This document shows, piece by piece, positions 1 to 9,723 of a stretch of 29,758 nucleotides of DNA. The notes beneath the pieces were generated by a model. It was not told the DNA's origin and did not search any database. It was given only the letters and a program-made list of their open reading frames with translations. The stretch comes from a virus, in the IMG/VR virus record IMGVR_UViG_3300017748_000072, positions 1-29,758 of that record; one strand, written 5' to 3'. Positions within the stretch are counted from its first letter, which is position 1; every line of letters starts with the position of its first letter. The position numbers and the translations under genes are program-made.

Positions 1-388
1 AGAGGAAAGGACTTCAATTTTAGCAAACGGTTTATGGAAGTTTTTAGATAAAGACCCACTTTATGTTGAGGTTCCTCACCACATAGCAGTTTCTTACAAC
101 CCCTCCGGAGGAAGAATGAATATTTTTTACGACGGACAGTTAATAAAAACAGGAGTCCACTCAGCAGGAGGAAACTTTTCTTTGGCTGAATCGGACATTA
201 ATATCGGACAACAATCGGATGCCTCTAACCAAACAAATAAAAGAAGAAGTCAGTTTATGGGGGAGATGCATGAGATGGTGTTTTTAAGCCGATACAAAAA
301 AGGGGTGGGTTCAACAAACACACTTACACCGTTCTATGGGGATGTTTTACTATACTTTGATTTTGAGGAGGCGAACTTAGATGGCTGA
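1..388 (+). CDS. LamG/concanavalin-like domain protein, C-terminal part (5' end outside window)
   Basis: The reading frame is open from base 2 to the stop at 386-388, so the 5' end lies left of the window. The ATG at 116 is probably internal, because residues encoded upstream (HHIAVSYNPSGG) continue the same domain. The pattern AVSYNPSGGRMNIFYDGQLI, then INIG, then FMGEMHEMVFLSR, is what is seen in the LamG/concanavalin-like jelly-roll family: strands around a short name-the-ligand turn, an IG strand, and a closing F-x-G-x-(M/I)-x-E-x strand. Such domains in tail genes of viruses usually bind host surface glycans; that role is inferred here. Its end overlaps the next gene, whose ATG is at 381. 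The family call is moderate; the tail-adhesion role rests on the neighbouring tail genes. Confidence 0.6.
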   Translation, partial: EERTSILANGLWKFLDKDPLYVEVPHHIAVSYNPSGGRMNIFYDGQLIKTGVHSAGGNFSLAESDINIGQQSDASNQTNKRRSQFMGEMHEMVFLSRYKKGVGSTNTLTPFYGDVLLYFDFEEANLDG

Positions 389-3300
389 TGAAGTCTTTGT
401 TTTGAACGAGGGTCAAGCCCTCCCAACTGATTTTACAGCCGCCCTATCAACTGGGACATTTAACACCGCTACTTCCACTAATCCCTTCGTGGTGACTAAA
501 AGCAGTAGTCATTCTACGAGTGAAAACTTCAACTACTACGAGGTCTACGATGGAGAGGTTTCTTCCTTCGGGGGAACAACCACCGCAATTAACACCACTT
601 CTACAACAAACGCCCAAGAAACTCCCGGTTATAGGGTCCAGTTAGATACAGGAAATGCTAACGGATTTACAATTGATACCGATTACCATTATTTTGTATT
701 GGTTTATTCGGACAGTATTTACCAACACCACTTTGCTAAATATACCGAGCAGACAAAATACGATGGAACGGTGTATAACATTGACTTCACTCCCCGTCTA
801 AAAGAAAACATTCCCGTGGGAACGCAGGTTAAAATTTTCAAGGGACCGTTGGTTAGTAGTAGTATTGTAGCGGCTGGATATGGGTTGGTTAATAACACGG
901 CAACATCGGAAGAAAGACACGATAAATTCGTAGAACTTAGCAGACCTACTTTCTATTTCCTATCGGGTGATAAACTTGAACCCAACCGCAAATACTCAAT
1001 AACCAAGAGATTAATTAGTGGTTCAAATACTGTCAATAGTAGTTCCTTTTTCAAAACCGCCCCCTTAACTAGCGACTACATTTTAGATAAAAGTTTCTAC
1101 ACCCAAAATGCAACCATTGTAGATAACAACAAAACACTAGATAACGGCTCAACACCACAACTTAGAAACACATCTACTGGAACAGGCGCAACCTACACCT
1201 TTAGCACTACAACATGGAACGACTCTTCAAGAAATATCTACTACTCCGATAGTGGACACACAACCTATCTAGGTTTTATTGACTCGCCGGTTAGAAACCA
1301 ACTTATTCCAAACGCAATAAATGTTAAAACCAAAAAAACAATCACAAATAGAGGAAACTATTTTGAGGCAAAGTTTTCCGATGTCACTAAGTTTTTAGAT
1401 AAGAAAATAAATACTAATGAGAGAGTAGAAGTAAAGGAGGGTATCAAGAGGCAAAATATTACCTATGAACCCCAAGCCACCCTGCCGGGTATTTTTAACA
1501 ACCACTCAAACCCAAGCCTTACCTCTAATATAACAGTTACGGGTTTAACAGAAAATCAAGACCTAAGAGAACTCCTATATAATTCGTCAACAGCAAAATA
1601 TGAATTAATTTTAATTGGGAATTACTACTACTTGCTCTCGGCTATTACCGCCCCTTCTAGCGGCTCACAGATTATTACAATTTCAAACAGAAGGGCAATC
1701 ACAAGTTCTACCTTTGAGGGTTCCGCCACGGTTGCTTCCATGACAGATGCTACGGCTTTTAGAAAGGAATGGTCGCCTGTTGTAAATAACTTTATTACCA
1801 CGCATAGTATTGATATTGAGCAAGTTAGCGAATCTGTTAGTAGTTCTATTACGAATGGTTCTAAAACAATTACTGTTTCTTCTACTAATTTAGAAGTAGG
1901 GTATGAAGTGATAGGAACTAGTATTACAACAGGGACTACGATTATACAAATACCCAATTCAACTTCGGTGGTCGTTTCTAACCCCGCTACTGCTTCGGGG
2001 TCTATTACACTTACTTACAGGGCAAACAAGCGAAATGGTATTGTAGTAAGTGATTTAGAAGCAGATATTAATGACCTAGAATATAGAATTGACGGGACAA
2101 ACTATGGTTTTTCAATAAAGGTAAAAAGGGGAGACCTTCATAACGGTTATGTAGAATTTGAAGATGCCCCTACCTCTTCCTATTACGACTCAACAGATAT
2201 AGTTTCGTCTTTAAAAGGAAAACTAGATGTCAACAAAGTGATTTTTGAAGGTAGAATAGAAACAGTAGAGAAGAAGATTGAAATGAATCTACACTACATC
2301 ACCTTGTCCGGTAGGGATGATATAGGAAAGTTATTATCAAGACCGGTAGATAAAAATTACATATATAGTGAGGACTACCTATATTCCTCCATTAGTCCCT
2401 TTACTGACGGGTTCACCGATACGGGGTTAGATATATCAACGACACTAAATGACAATACCGTTTATAAGGCTAGGCTTACGGTGGGGGGGTCTGTTTCTAC
2501 AGAAATTAAATGGGGCGATGTTCTTTATGTTAAATTTGGAAGCAGGTATATTATGATAGGTGTAAGTGGTTCAAACCACGCTGTTGCTTCTAGTCCTTCA
2601 ACTTTAGATTTAATTAATGATTGTTTAATTGATACAAATTCTAATAATTACGGTATCAACTCCGGGTCTTTAACGATAGGGGATATTTATGTTGCCAATA
2701 AAAAAGTCTTGGTGGGAAAAAGTCTAGAAACTTCATTAAGACATGATGGTGCTACAACTCTTTATGGTTCACTAGATAAAGGGTATAGACTAGTAGGTAG
2801 TGGAAAATTTTTATCCAGCGATGGAAGTCAAGAAAAATCTACAACTTATTCTTCTTTTAATGAAGATGGCAAAGAAATAGAAAGTCTACTTATTACTCAA
2901 GGTTCATCCTCTAGTAGAAAGGATTCTCCTATTGGTTTTACTTTTAATGAAGTTACTAACAATTCAATAGAAACCTTAGAGTTTATTACCAGTAATAACT
3001 CTCAGGATTTAACAGAAACAGAAATAGTGGTGGGCTATGTTTCCCCCATTGTTTTAGGTAGGATGGATTTCAATAATAGTGATTCCTTTTATGATAACTC
3101 AATGGGAATGTATCTAGTAAATTCTAATGGATTAGATAGAGGAGGGTTTTTACATTTATTAGACAATCTTACAAACACAGACTCTAATGGAGAAACTAGA
3201 TATGGCCCCGCTACTTATAAAAATGTAATTGTAGATGATAGAGGTTTGGTTGTTACCCCCGTTAAAACAAACTATTTTATGAGATTTGGTTCTCCTATTT

Positions 3301-6300
3301 TTAGATTTAACAATCTAGTTCAAAGTTCTATGTATCATTACAGGAGATATAAAAGAGAACTGGATAGATTTAGCGATGGTAGTTCAAATGACACAGTTAA
3401 GAGTAGTCCTCCTTCGGGATATGAGGACAATTTTTCCGGATTTAATTTTTATACCACCTCTTTTAGAATAGAAGGTAGTTCTTCCGTAAGTAGGACATTT
3501 TACTCCGATACGGTTAACAGTAATCTAAAGGACTTACCCGTAAGTTATACTGGATATTACCCTGCGGTGGGAAGCACCCACATAGATTTGACTACCTTCC
3601 CCGAATCTTATAGAACCAGTCATTATAATTACGGACGACTAGTAGGATATGCTACTAACGGAACTCCGTTTAGTATTCTAGATAACAAAGAGCGTGTAGA
3701 AATTGATGACCCATCCATTGTTAACCCGTTTTTATTTATCTTAGGGGATGCCCTTCCTGTTAACAAAAAAAGAAAGGATAGTTTATTTAATCAAGATATT
3801 AGTAAAAATTTAGCAGGGTATTATGCGATGGTTAAATTTAAACCATCAAAGAGTTCTACTTCTATTGGTCATAGAAATTACATAGGAAACACCCAATTAG
3901 AAACCTTGTTTGATTCCGACTATAAGTTTTTTCCCATTAATAGTGTTTCTAACACCAACCCTCTAAGAATGAACTTAATGAGATTGAGAACAATGACAGT
4001 TGATAAAGATTTTAATGAAATTAACTATGAACTTTCTAAAAATAAAACTACACTTAAAGCGGGACCAAAAAAAATAAGACAAGAAATTTCTCATTCCTTG
4101 CCTAGAGGTGGACTAAGTTTATACAAAGTTAATATCACTACCAACACATCTAGTAGTTCTACAACTATCGTTGTTGATGACGCTACAGACTTAAATAAAA
4201 GCGTAGGAGGAACTGTATATCATAAAGTTTTGTATACTAGTCCTAGCGACGATTCTACAGGTTTTTCACGCCTACTAGGAACTGTTTCAAGTATTGCTTC
4301 GGCTTCTCCTCCTACCACTATTACCCTAGCCGCTAATTGTGCCGTGGACGGCTATAGTGGAGAAGTTTATGTTAGCGATGGGGCTAATGAACATCAAAGC
4401 GAAAGCCTTGCTAGTATTGGGGGAGGAACTCCCGGTCATACTGTTATTGCTCCTAATTATTTTCTAGCAGCCGGAAGAAGTTTAGGTTCTCACGCTAATT
4501 ACGAGGTTCTAGAAAATGCCGCCTTTGTTAGAACAACTGTTAGTTCTTCCCAAAGCCAACTAAATCCTAAATTTTTAAGATACGGCTTTACTAACTCTTC
4601 CAATAGAGATACTATATCCATAACTGCCGATTTAAGAATTACAAATATTGCGGGTAGTGGGACAAATACCGCCACAATTACTTTCAGTAATAACGCTGGT
4701 GGTGTTGCTCCTGACCTACAATACTTTAGTAGAAATAATGAAGTTATTACGGTAGCGGGGCATAGTAATTCTAATTTTAATATTGATTATAGCATAACGG
4801 GGAGGACCTCTAATTCACTTACGGTTTCAACAGTTAGTAGTAGCAATCCAATAACAGGGGAATCTGCGGACACTTCTGATGTTTCTTGCACTATTACTTC
4901 ACCTAGATATAGACATGTAGTTGTTAATCCTTATAGGTTGGAAAATGACGGGGGGTATGTTTATTATTCTTCGTCTGCTGAGGAACAAAGAAATGGTATC
5001 TACACAGGAATGAAAGTTGTTGTGGTGGACCATTCTAGCCCAAAGGGGGCGACACCATCTTTACAAGCCGAATTATCAAATTTAAATCAAGCAAATAACT
5101 ACGGAACTACTATTACAGAAAGTGCTGTTGATTACGAAGACACGACGACGAGTAAGTGGAAATTATACACTACCACATATTTAGGAAACCTTAGTTCTAG
5201 AGATTTAGTATCGGAAACAGCAGATGTTGAATTACTCTATGTTCCTGTAATTGATGTTGGTATGAGCAATATTAGTGTGATAACAGGAACAAACGCAAGC
5301 CCTAGTGATGCCTATACAGGTAAGACATTTATAGCCATTGATGTAGACTACACGGAAAAATTTGAAAGAACGGTGGGTTCACTAAATGCTACTACCACAT
5401 TTAGCAGATGGATTCATTATATAGGAGACTTGACAGGAAAATATCTCCACAATGATAATGACGGAACCTTACACTACATTAAGCATCACCACATATCAAA
5501 ACAAAGTAGCGGGGAAAAGTTTAGACACTTTTTAGAAGTGGACAATGGCTCCGGTATTGGTTCCTCGGATAAACTTACAGTTCTTTCTGTTTGTTCACTT
5601 ACTACCCAAAGAGATAAAACCGCAATTTCTCTCTACGACTACTCCCAAACAAATGTAATCAACCCATCTACGGGTAGATTTTATGAGAATGAAACCCCTA
5701 AAAGAAATTGGGCGGCTACTACCCTAACGACAAATTCTGTAACCTTTACCGATACAGAAGCAATAGTAAAGGGCATGTATGTTTTAATGGATTGTGATAG
5801 TGCAGGTTCCGCTTACATGGTTCACAGAAATACATCTAACTCTTTATTTACAGCAGATAATAATTACTCGGTTTGTTTAACAGACGGAAGAGATAAATTA
5901 GATACAGGTTTATCTGTTAAAACAAGACCCAGACTATCCGGAGCCACCGTTTTAACTTACATTTTTCCGGAGATGAAAACATTTTACGGTTCGGTATCAG
6001 TTGGGGAGATATTTACAATTAAAGCCATTGGTAGAATAAATTCTTCTAATGTAGAAAGCATAAAAATTGTTTCCCCCCTACAAATTCAAACCGAAGTAGA
6101 GGAAATTGCCGATGATATTATTTCTTCTATCGGCTTAACTTATAATAAATCAGCAGATTACGGGACAACCGACCACGATAAGTATTACATAGGTTCTAAT
6201 TTTGATGGACAGGATTCCTTTACAGCAGTTAATAGTGTTTTAGATTATAAGGGCCTTAAACTAAAAATTGATGGAGAAACCTTTGACATCGTTTCAAACG

Positions 6301-6953
6301 AAAGTGCTAAAGAGTATAGAAGCATAGAACTAACAGAAGATAGTATAGAATATAATATAACTTCCTTTAAGAGAGATATTTCTTTGTATGATAAGTTTAA
6401 TTCTGTTGTAGTTATTGGAGATGATGTAAGGGGTATTGCTAAAAACCATTCCGAAATTGAAGCAGATGGTTCCGAAAAGATAAAAGAAATCTATGACTTT
6501 TCTATCACCGGACAGGAACAAGCGAATGAAAGGGCCATGAAAATGCTTAGGGCATTTTCTACCTTATCAAACGCTATTCAAATAGGGGTTGCATCCGACC
6601 TTCCTCACATTGAACCGGGACAAATTATTACCTTGAAGTTTGAAAGAGAGGGAATTTTTAGAGGAGAATATGCAGTAATAGAAGTGGTAAAAGAATCCGG
6701 CTACCCAACGAAACTTTTATTAGGAGAATACACCAAAGACCTTTCAGCGACACTATCGCTGTTGTTGGGGGAGACTAGAAACCTACAAGGGAGAAATAAA
6801 CAGGTATACAAGTCTTACGCCAGTCCCTCTATTAGTTTGCAGACGGTAAGACTTAAATTTGTAAAGGCCACAATCACAAAGAATACTGGTGTTTCAACAA
6901 CGGTGTTAGGATTCGGTTCAACAATAGGATTTGATATGGGGTTAGGATTATGA
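381..6953 (+). CDS. Giant tail/baseplate hub-like structural protein (2190 aa)
   Basis: This is by far the largest gene here and is rich in Ser, Thr, Asn and Gly, as expected for a beta-rich virion protein. Two segments look like halves of a tail-hub (gp27/gpD-like) fold. Near residues 620-657 there is VIFEGRIETVEKK followed by ITLSGRDDIGKLL. Near 2004-2095 there are FNSVVVIGDD, QANERAMKMLRAFSTLS, PHIEPGQIITLKFEREG and GEYAVIEVVKE. In hub proteins these elements lie close together; here about 1300 residues of beta-rich sequence separate them. An Ser/Thr-rich, Ig-like stretch lies near 520-560. The role would be the tail tip or baseplate that carries fibres. The gene overlaps the preceding one by 8 bases and the next by ATGA. 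The structural role is well supported; the hub assignment is an inference without an alignment. Confidence 0.6.
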   Translation: MADEVFVLNEGQALPTDFTAALSTGTFNTATSTNPFVVTKSSSHSTSENFNYYEVYDGEVSSFGGTTTAINTTSTTNAQETPGYRVQLDTGNANGFTIDTDYHYFVLVYSDSIYQHHFAKYTEQTKYDGTVYNIDFTPRLKENIPVGTQVKIFKGPLVSSSIVAAGYGLVNNTATSEERHDKFVELSRPTFYFLSGDKLEPNRKYSITKRLISGSNTVNSSSFFKTAPLTSDYILDKSFYTQNATIVDNNKTLDNGSTPQLRNTSTGTGATYTFSTTTWNDSSRNIYYSDSGHTTYLGFIDSPVRNQLIPNAINVKTKKTITNRGNYFEAKFSDVTKFLDKKINTNERVEVKEGIKRQNITYEPQATLPGIFNNHSNPSLTSNITVTGLTENQDLRELLYNSSTAKYELILIGNYYYLLSAITAPSSGSQIITISNRRAITSSTFEGSATVASMTDATAFRKEWSPVVNNFITTHSIDIEQVSESVSSSITNGSKTITVSSTNLEVGYEVIGTSITTGTTIIQIPNSTSVVVSNPATASGSITLTYRANKRNGIVVSDLEADINDLEYRIDGTNYGFSIKVKRGDLHNGYVEFEDAPTSSYYDSTDIVSSLKGKLDVNKVIFEGRIETVEKKIEMNLHYITLSGRDDIGKLLSRPVDKNYIYSEDYLYSSISPFTDGFTDTGLDISTTLNDNTVYKARLTVGGSVSTEIKWGDVLYVKFGSRYIMIGVSGSNHAVASSPSTLDLINDCLIDTNSNNYGINSGSLTIGDIYVANKKVLVGKSLETSLRHDGATTLYGSLDKGYRLVGSGKFLSSDGSQEKSTTYSSFNEDGKEIESLLITQGSSSSRKDSPIGFTFNEVTNNSIETLEFITSNNSQDLTETEIVVGYVSPIVLGRMDFNNSDSFYDNSMGMYLVNSNGLDRGGFLHLLDNLTNTDSNGETRYGPATYKNVIVDDRGLVVTPVKTNYFMRFGSPIFRFNNLVQSSMYHYRRYKRELDRFSDGSSNDTVKSSPPSGYEDNFSGFNFYTTSFRIEGSSSVSRTFYSDTVNSNLKDLPVSYTGYYPAVGSTHIDLTTFPESYRTSHYNYGRLVGYATNGTPFSILDNKERVEIDDPSIVNPFLFILGDALPVNKKRKDSLFNQDISKNLAGYYAMVKFKPSKSSTSIGHRNYIGNTQLETLFDSDYKFFPINSVSNTNPLRMNLMRLRTMTVDKDFNEINYELSKNKTTLKAGPKKIRQEISHSLPRGGLSLYKVNITTNTSSSSTTIVVDDATDLNKSVGGTVYHKVLYTSPSDDSTGFSRLLGTVSSIASASPPTTITLAANCAVDGYSGEVYVSDGANEHQSESLASIGGGTPGHTVIAPNYFLAAGRSLGSHANYEVLENAAFVRTTVSSSQSQLNPKFLRYGFTNSSNRDTISITADLRITNIAGSGTNTATITFSNNAGGVAPDLQYFSRNNEVITVAGHSNSNFNIDYSITGRTSNSLTVSTVSSSNPITGESADTSDVSCTITSPRYRHVVVNPYRLENDGGYVYYSSSAEEQRNGIYTGMKVVVVDHSSPKGATPSLQAELSNLNQANNYGTTITESAVDYEDTTTSKWKLYTTTYLGNLSSRDLVSETADVELLYVPVIDVGMSNISVITGTNASPSDAYTGKTFIAIDVDYTEKFERTVGSLNATTTFSRWIHYIGDLTGKYLHNDNDGTLHYIKHHHISKQSSGEKFRHFLEVDNGSGIGSSDKLTVLSVCSLTTQRDKTAISLYDYSQTNVINPSTGRFYENETPKRNWAATTLTTNSVTFTDTEAIVKGMYVLMDCDSAGSAYMVHRNTSNSLFTADNNYSVCLTDGRDKLDTGLSVKTRPRLSGATVLTYIFPEMKTFYGSVSVGEIFTIKAIGRINSSNVESIKIVSPLQIQTEVEEIADDIISSIGLTYNKSADYGTTDHDKYYIGSNFDGQDSFTAVNSVLDYKGLKLKIDGETFDIVSNESAKEYRSIELTEDSIEYNITSFKRDISLYDKFNSVVVIGDDVRGIAKNHSEIEADGSEKIKEIYDFSITGQEQANERAMKMLRAFSTLSNAIQIGVASDLPHIEPGQIITLKFEREGIFRGEYAVIEVVKESGYPTKLLLGEYTKDLSATLSLLLGETRNLQGRNKQVYKSYASPSISLQTVRLKFVKATITKNTGVSTTVLGFGSTIGFDMGLGL

Positions 6954-7294
6954 TTACGAGAGATGGAAGAACTGATATTAGAACCCATGTGAAAGACACT
7001 TTCGTTTATGCACAGGTGGGGACGGGTGGAGATAGCACCAACCCAAATGCTAGTGATTTAGATTCTCCCATTGGGAGCAGGTTCAGCGTTAGTGGAACTG
7101 ATAGCGGAGAGACTAGCGTTGATTGGAAGTTTAGTGTATCGGGTTTAACCCACATTGGACACACGATTAAGGAGGTGGGTATTTTTGATGCAAGTAGTGG
7201 GGGGAATATGCTTCTACGGGTGAACTACGATGCTATCGGACCACTCACTTCAACAGACGATATAGAATTTATAATTACGGTGGAGGTAGACTAA
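6950..7294 (+). CDS. Small tail-fibre-associated protein (114 aa)
   Basis: The start ATG overlaps the stop of the giant tail gene (ATGA), so translation is probably coupled. The C-terminal half, HTIKEVGIFDASSGGNMLLR followed by a hydrophobic strand FIITVEVD, resembles the conserved core of collar/fibre N-terminal domains in tailed phages, where a similar I-(K/R)-E-V-G-(I/L)-F-D sequence precedes a short beta strand. The first third is Gly/Asp/Ser-rich. It sits between the hub-like protein and the long fibre, which fits an adaptor that joins fibre to baseplate. The family resemblance is by eye and the exact role is inferred. Confidence 0.5.
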   Translation: MITRDGRTDIRTHVKDTFVYAQVGTGGDSTNPNASDLDSPIGSRFSVSGTDSGETSVDWKFSVSGLTHIGHTIKEVGIFDASSGGNMLLRVNYDAIGPLTSTDDIEFIITVEVD

Positions 7295-7295
7295 T

Positions 7296-9194
7296 ATGGT
7301 AAATTATTCAAATAGAGATTATATTACAAAATTGAATGCAACTGATACAACAGATGGATTAAAAGACGGAACCGATAAAATTCATGCCAATATTATTCGT
7401 TCTTTAGAACAAGCGGCTAGGCAAAATTATGTTGTTTCCTACGGGGCTTCTAATTTTGTTCAAGAAGCAGGAGGCTCAAGAACTAGATTTAAGTTTAGTG
7501 GAAATATTACATTTATGAGGGATGGTGTAATTACAACAAGCACCCCTACTCAAGTTGAATTAACATCCGATGCTTCAACAAATACCCGATACGATTTAAT
7601 CGTTATTGCTTCTTCGGGTGCTTTGGCGGTTAGAGAGGGAGATGGTTCTACTGCTACTGCAAGAGGTCCGGATAATTTAACTGCTGGTGATATTCCCGTA
7701 GCATTAGTGGAAGTAGTCGGAGGTTCGGGTGCGAACATTACAACTAGGCAGGTTCAACTTTATGGGTATGATAAAACCTCAAATTCTTTATCAATTGCAT
7801 ATAGCGATAGTAGTGTGTATACTGAGGCCATGTCTGTTATCGCTACTGCTGATAGAACCACATTTAAAAATAAAGTAGCGAATGCAGATATTAGATTTAT
7901 TTTAGCCGACAATACCGCTGATGAGAAGTTTGAAATTTTATCCGATGATGATTCGGACGGTGATGAAGGAGATACCACGGTATTTTCAGTAGACGGTTTA
8001 GGTGCTACAACAATTGCAGGAACTTTAAATTTAGGTAGTGTATCGGCGGCTGGAACAGATACGGATAAATTTTTAGTTTTAGATAGCGGAGGAAATGTAG
8101 ATTTTAGAGCAGGTTCGGATGTAGCGAGTGATATTGGGGCGGCTGCCGCACTAAACGATTTATCCGATGTATCGTATTCAAGTGGGGACTTAACTATTAC
8201 AAGTTTAGATAAAGTTGTTTTTTCTAATGGAGCAAATGCTGAATTGAGTGTAGCCACGACAGGTGCGGGAACTGATGGAAGGGATTTAACAATTTCAGCA
8301 GGTTCGGCCCCCACGGGTTCTGCTAATCAATCCGGTGGAGATTTAATCCTTAATGCGGGAGGAGGCGATGGAACGGGAACTTCTATTATGACTTTTAATA
8401 CCAAAGTAAATGGAACAGACGCAGTAGCAGAAAGAATGAGAATTCATAGTGATGGAAGCGTCGGTATTGGCACGAATGCCCCCGAAACAGAATTACATGT
8501 GGTAGGAGCCAGTAATCCAGCAATAACCATACAAGAAACGGGACAAACAGGCCATTTGAAACTTAAAGGGCTACAAGATTCGCAAGCACAGATTATTGCT
8601 GAAAATGAAACTGCAAGCGAAACGATTCTGTTGGATATTGATGCAAAGGCGGTAAATGGACAAGACCAATCCATAAGATTGAATAGAAATTCCAATGCTA
8701 ATTCGGATGCATATTTAGTTCTAAAACAACCCGGAACAAATAATAACTCTTTCTTGTTCTATTCCGATAAAGATGGAACTGCTCACAAGGCGGTGTTTTC
8801 CGGTAATTTAGAAATGGAAGGAGCAATTCTTTCTAAAGGATATATTAGAAATATTACCGAAGTAGTTGGTAATGCGGCAGGACCACCTCCTGTTATTAAT
8901 TATTCAGTATTAGATACTGACGACATTATTATCGCTAAAGCCCCTTCAGGAATTCCGCCAAACGATTTAATTATACAACTGCCAGATGCAGGAGCAACGG
9001 ATATTGGAAGAACATACAGACTTATTGCTTCGGATGTAACTGCGGCATTAACTTTGGATAGGACAGGAAGTGATGATGCAATAGAAGACCCAACTGGGGC
9101 TACTATTTCTTTACCATTTGCTTTATCGGCAGGTAAAATTTATGACATTACCTGTATTGATGCTGATAGATGGATGCTTATGCAATTAAACTGA
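7296..9194 (+). CDS. Tail fibre / receptor-binding protein (632 aa)
   Basis: The protein has an N-terminal ordered domain (about residues 1-165), a long repetitive Gly/Ser/Thr/Asp-rich middle, and a distinct C-terminal domain (from about 525) that ends in DADRWMLMQLN. Residues around 382-403 contain RIHSDGSVGIGTNAPETELH, the hallmark 'G-x-V-G-I-G-T-x-x-P-x-x-x-L-x-V' of fibre shafts and fibre-chaperone modules in many marine phages. No catalytic motif was seen. It starts one base after the stop of the small fibre-associated gene and would be co-transcribed with the tail genes. It is likely the main host-recognition fibre; the receptor cannot be told from the sequence. Confidence in a fibre role is high. 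Confidence 0.8.
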   Translation: MVNYSNRDYITKLNATDTTDGLKDGTDKIHANIIRSLEQAARQNYVVSYGASNFVQEAGGSRTRFKFSGNITFMRDGVITTSTPTQVELTSDASTNTRYDLIVIASSGALAVREGDGSTATARGPDNLTAGDIPVALVEVVGGSGANITTRQVQLYGYDKTSNSLSIAYSDSSVYTEAMSVIATADRTTFKNKVANADIRFILADNTADEKFEILSDDDSDGDEGDTTVFSVDGLGATTIAGTLNLGSVSAAGTDTDKFLVLDSGGNVDFRAGSDVASDIGAAAALNDLSDVSYSSGDLTITSLDKVVFSNGANAELSVATTGAGTDGRDLTISAGSAPTGSANQSGGDLILNAGGGDGTGTSIMTFNTKVNGTDAVAERMRIHSDGSVGIGTNAPETELHVVGASNPAITIQETGQTGHLKLKGLQDSQAQIIAENETASETILLDIDAKAVNGQDQSIRLNRNSNANSDAYLVLKQPGTNNNSFLFYSDKDGTAHKAVFSGNLEMEGAILSKGYIRNITEVVGNAAGPPPVINYSVLDTDDIIIAKAPSGIPPNDLIIQLPDAGATDIGRTYRLIASDVTAALTLDRTGSDDAIEDPTGATISLPFALSAGKIYDITCIDADRWMLMQLN

Positions 9195-9220
9195 TAACAT
9201 TTAAATAGTCATTTAAAGAC
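9190..9220 (+). promoter_or_regulatory. Candidate archaeal promoter before the small membrane-protein genes
   Basis: The 45-base gap between the fibre gene and the next ATG (9240) holds TTTAAATA at 9200-9207 and a second ATTTAAA at 9211-9217. The first is a good archaeal TATA box; a start of transcription about 25 bases on would fall near 9230, leaving a leader of about 10 bases. No strong SD precedes the ATG at 9240, which fits a short-leader transcript. This is inference from motif and spacing. Confidence 0.45.
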
Positions 9221-9239
9221 TCAATAACTAGGTAGCACC

Positions 9240-9455
9240 ATGTCGGCAAGCGATATTGATGAGGTTCTCTCAAGGGACACCGAGGGGAAATTAAATTGGC
9301 TTGTTGGCGAGGTTACAGAAATCAAACAGGATGTTTTGGTTATTAAAAATAATCACTTAACGCATATTGAAAGCGATATGAATTTAATTAAAAAGGTTTT
9401 GGGAGGAGTAGTAGTATTTTTAATTGCTGCCTTTACAGGCATACAGGTGATGTAA
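9240..9455 (+). CDS. Small coiled-coil protein with C-terminal membrane anchor (71 aa)
   Basis: Residues 1-50 are charged and amphipathic (WLVGEVTEIKQDVLVIKNNH region) and look helical, probably coiled coil. Residues about 52-70 (LGGVVVFLIAAFTGIQV) form one membrane helix at the C-terminus. This plan matches XhlA-type phage proteins, which work with a holin at lysis, but the resemblance is only in architecture. The TATA-like promoter just upstream could let this gene and the next two be made apart from the tail genes. A role in lysis or in membrane contact is inferred. Confidence 0.55.
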   Translation: MSASDIDEVLSRDTEGKLNWLVGEVTEIKQDVLVIKNNHLTHIESDMNLIKKVLGGVVVFLIAAFTGIQVM

Positions 9456-9456
9456 G

Positions 9457-9723
9457 TTGTGGTTTAATATTTTAAAAGGAAAGGCTCTTGTTCCAAACGC
9501 TAGAACAAGAAAGGAAATTGATAGGTATATGGAAACAGTAGAGGGAAAAATAGGAGTTAGAGATGTTAGAAATGCTATCTTTAAAAAACTGGGAATGTTT
9601 GCTGATACAAGCGGAACTAGAATTATTAACTACTTAATGGGCTGGCATCACGAAAAAATGGAAGCCTACGATGAGAATATTAAACATTATACAGAATATA
9701 GAATAGGAACGGGGTTGAATTAA
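9457..9723 (+). CDS. Hypothetical protein, TTG start (88 aa)
   Basis: No family is recognised. The only in-frame start at the upstream stop is TTG at 9457, with GGTGA at 9446-9450 a suitable distance before it. The product is basic and largely helical (ARTRKEIDRYMETVEGKIGV, then VRNAIFKKLGMF), with no clear membrane segment or cysteine motif. It starts one base after the stop of the membrane-anchored gene and abuts the next gene, whose ATG follows its stop codon directly. Co-expression with two membrane proteins suggests it acts with them. Confidence 0.6.
   Translation: MWFNILKGKALVPNARTRKEIDRYMETVEGKIGVRDVRNAIFKKLGMFADTSGTRIINYLMGWHHEKMEAYDENIKHYTEYRIGTGLN

Noticed and set aside
1628-1957. 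Minus-strand open frame of 109 codons opposite the giant tail gene
   Set aside because: Val/Ile-rich mirror of a Ser/Thr-rich frame; no start signal.
7760-8314. Minus-strand open frame of 184 codons opposite the tail fibre gene
   Set aside because: Its product is low-complexity Ser/Pro/Ala and mirrors the fibre's codon bias; no SD site, and the fibre frame has clear family motifs.
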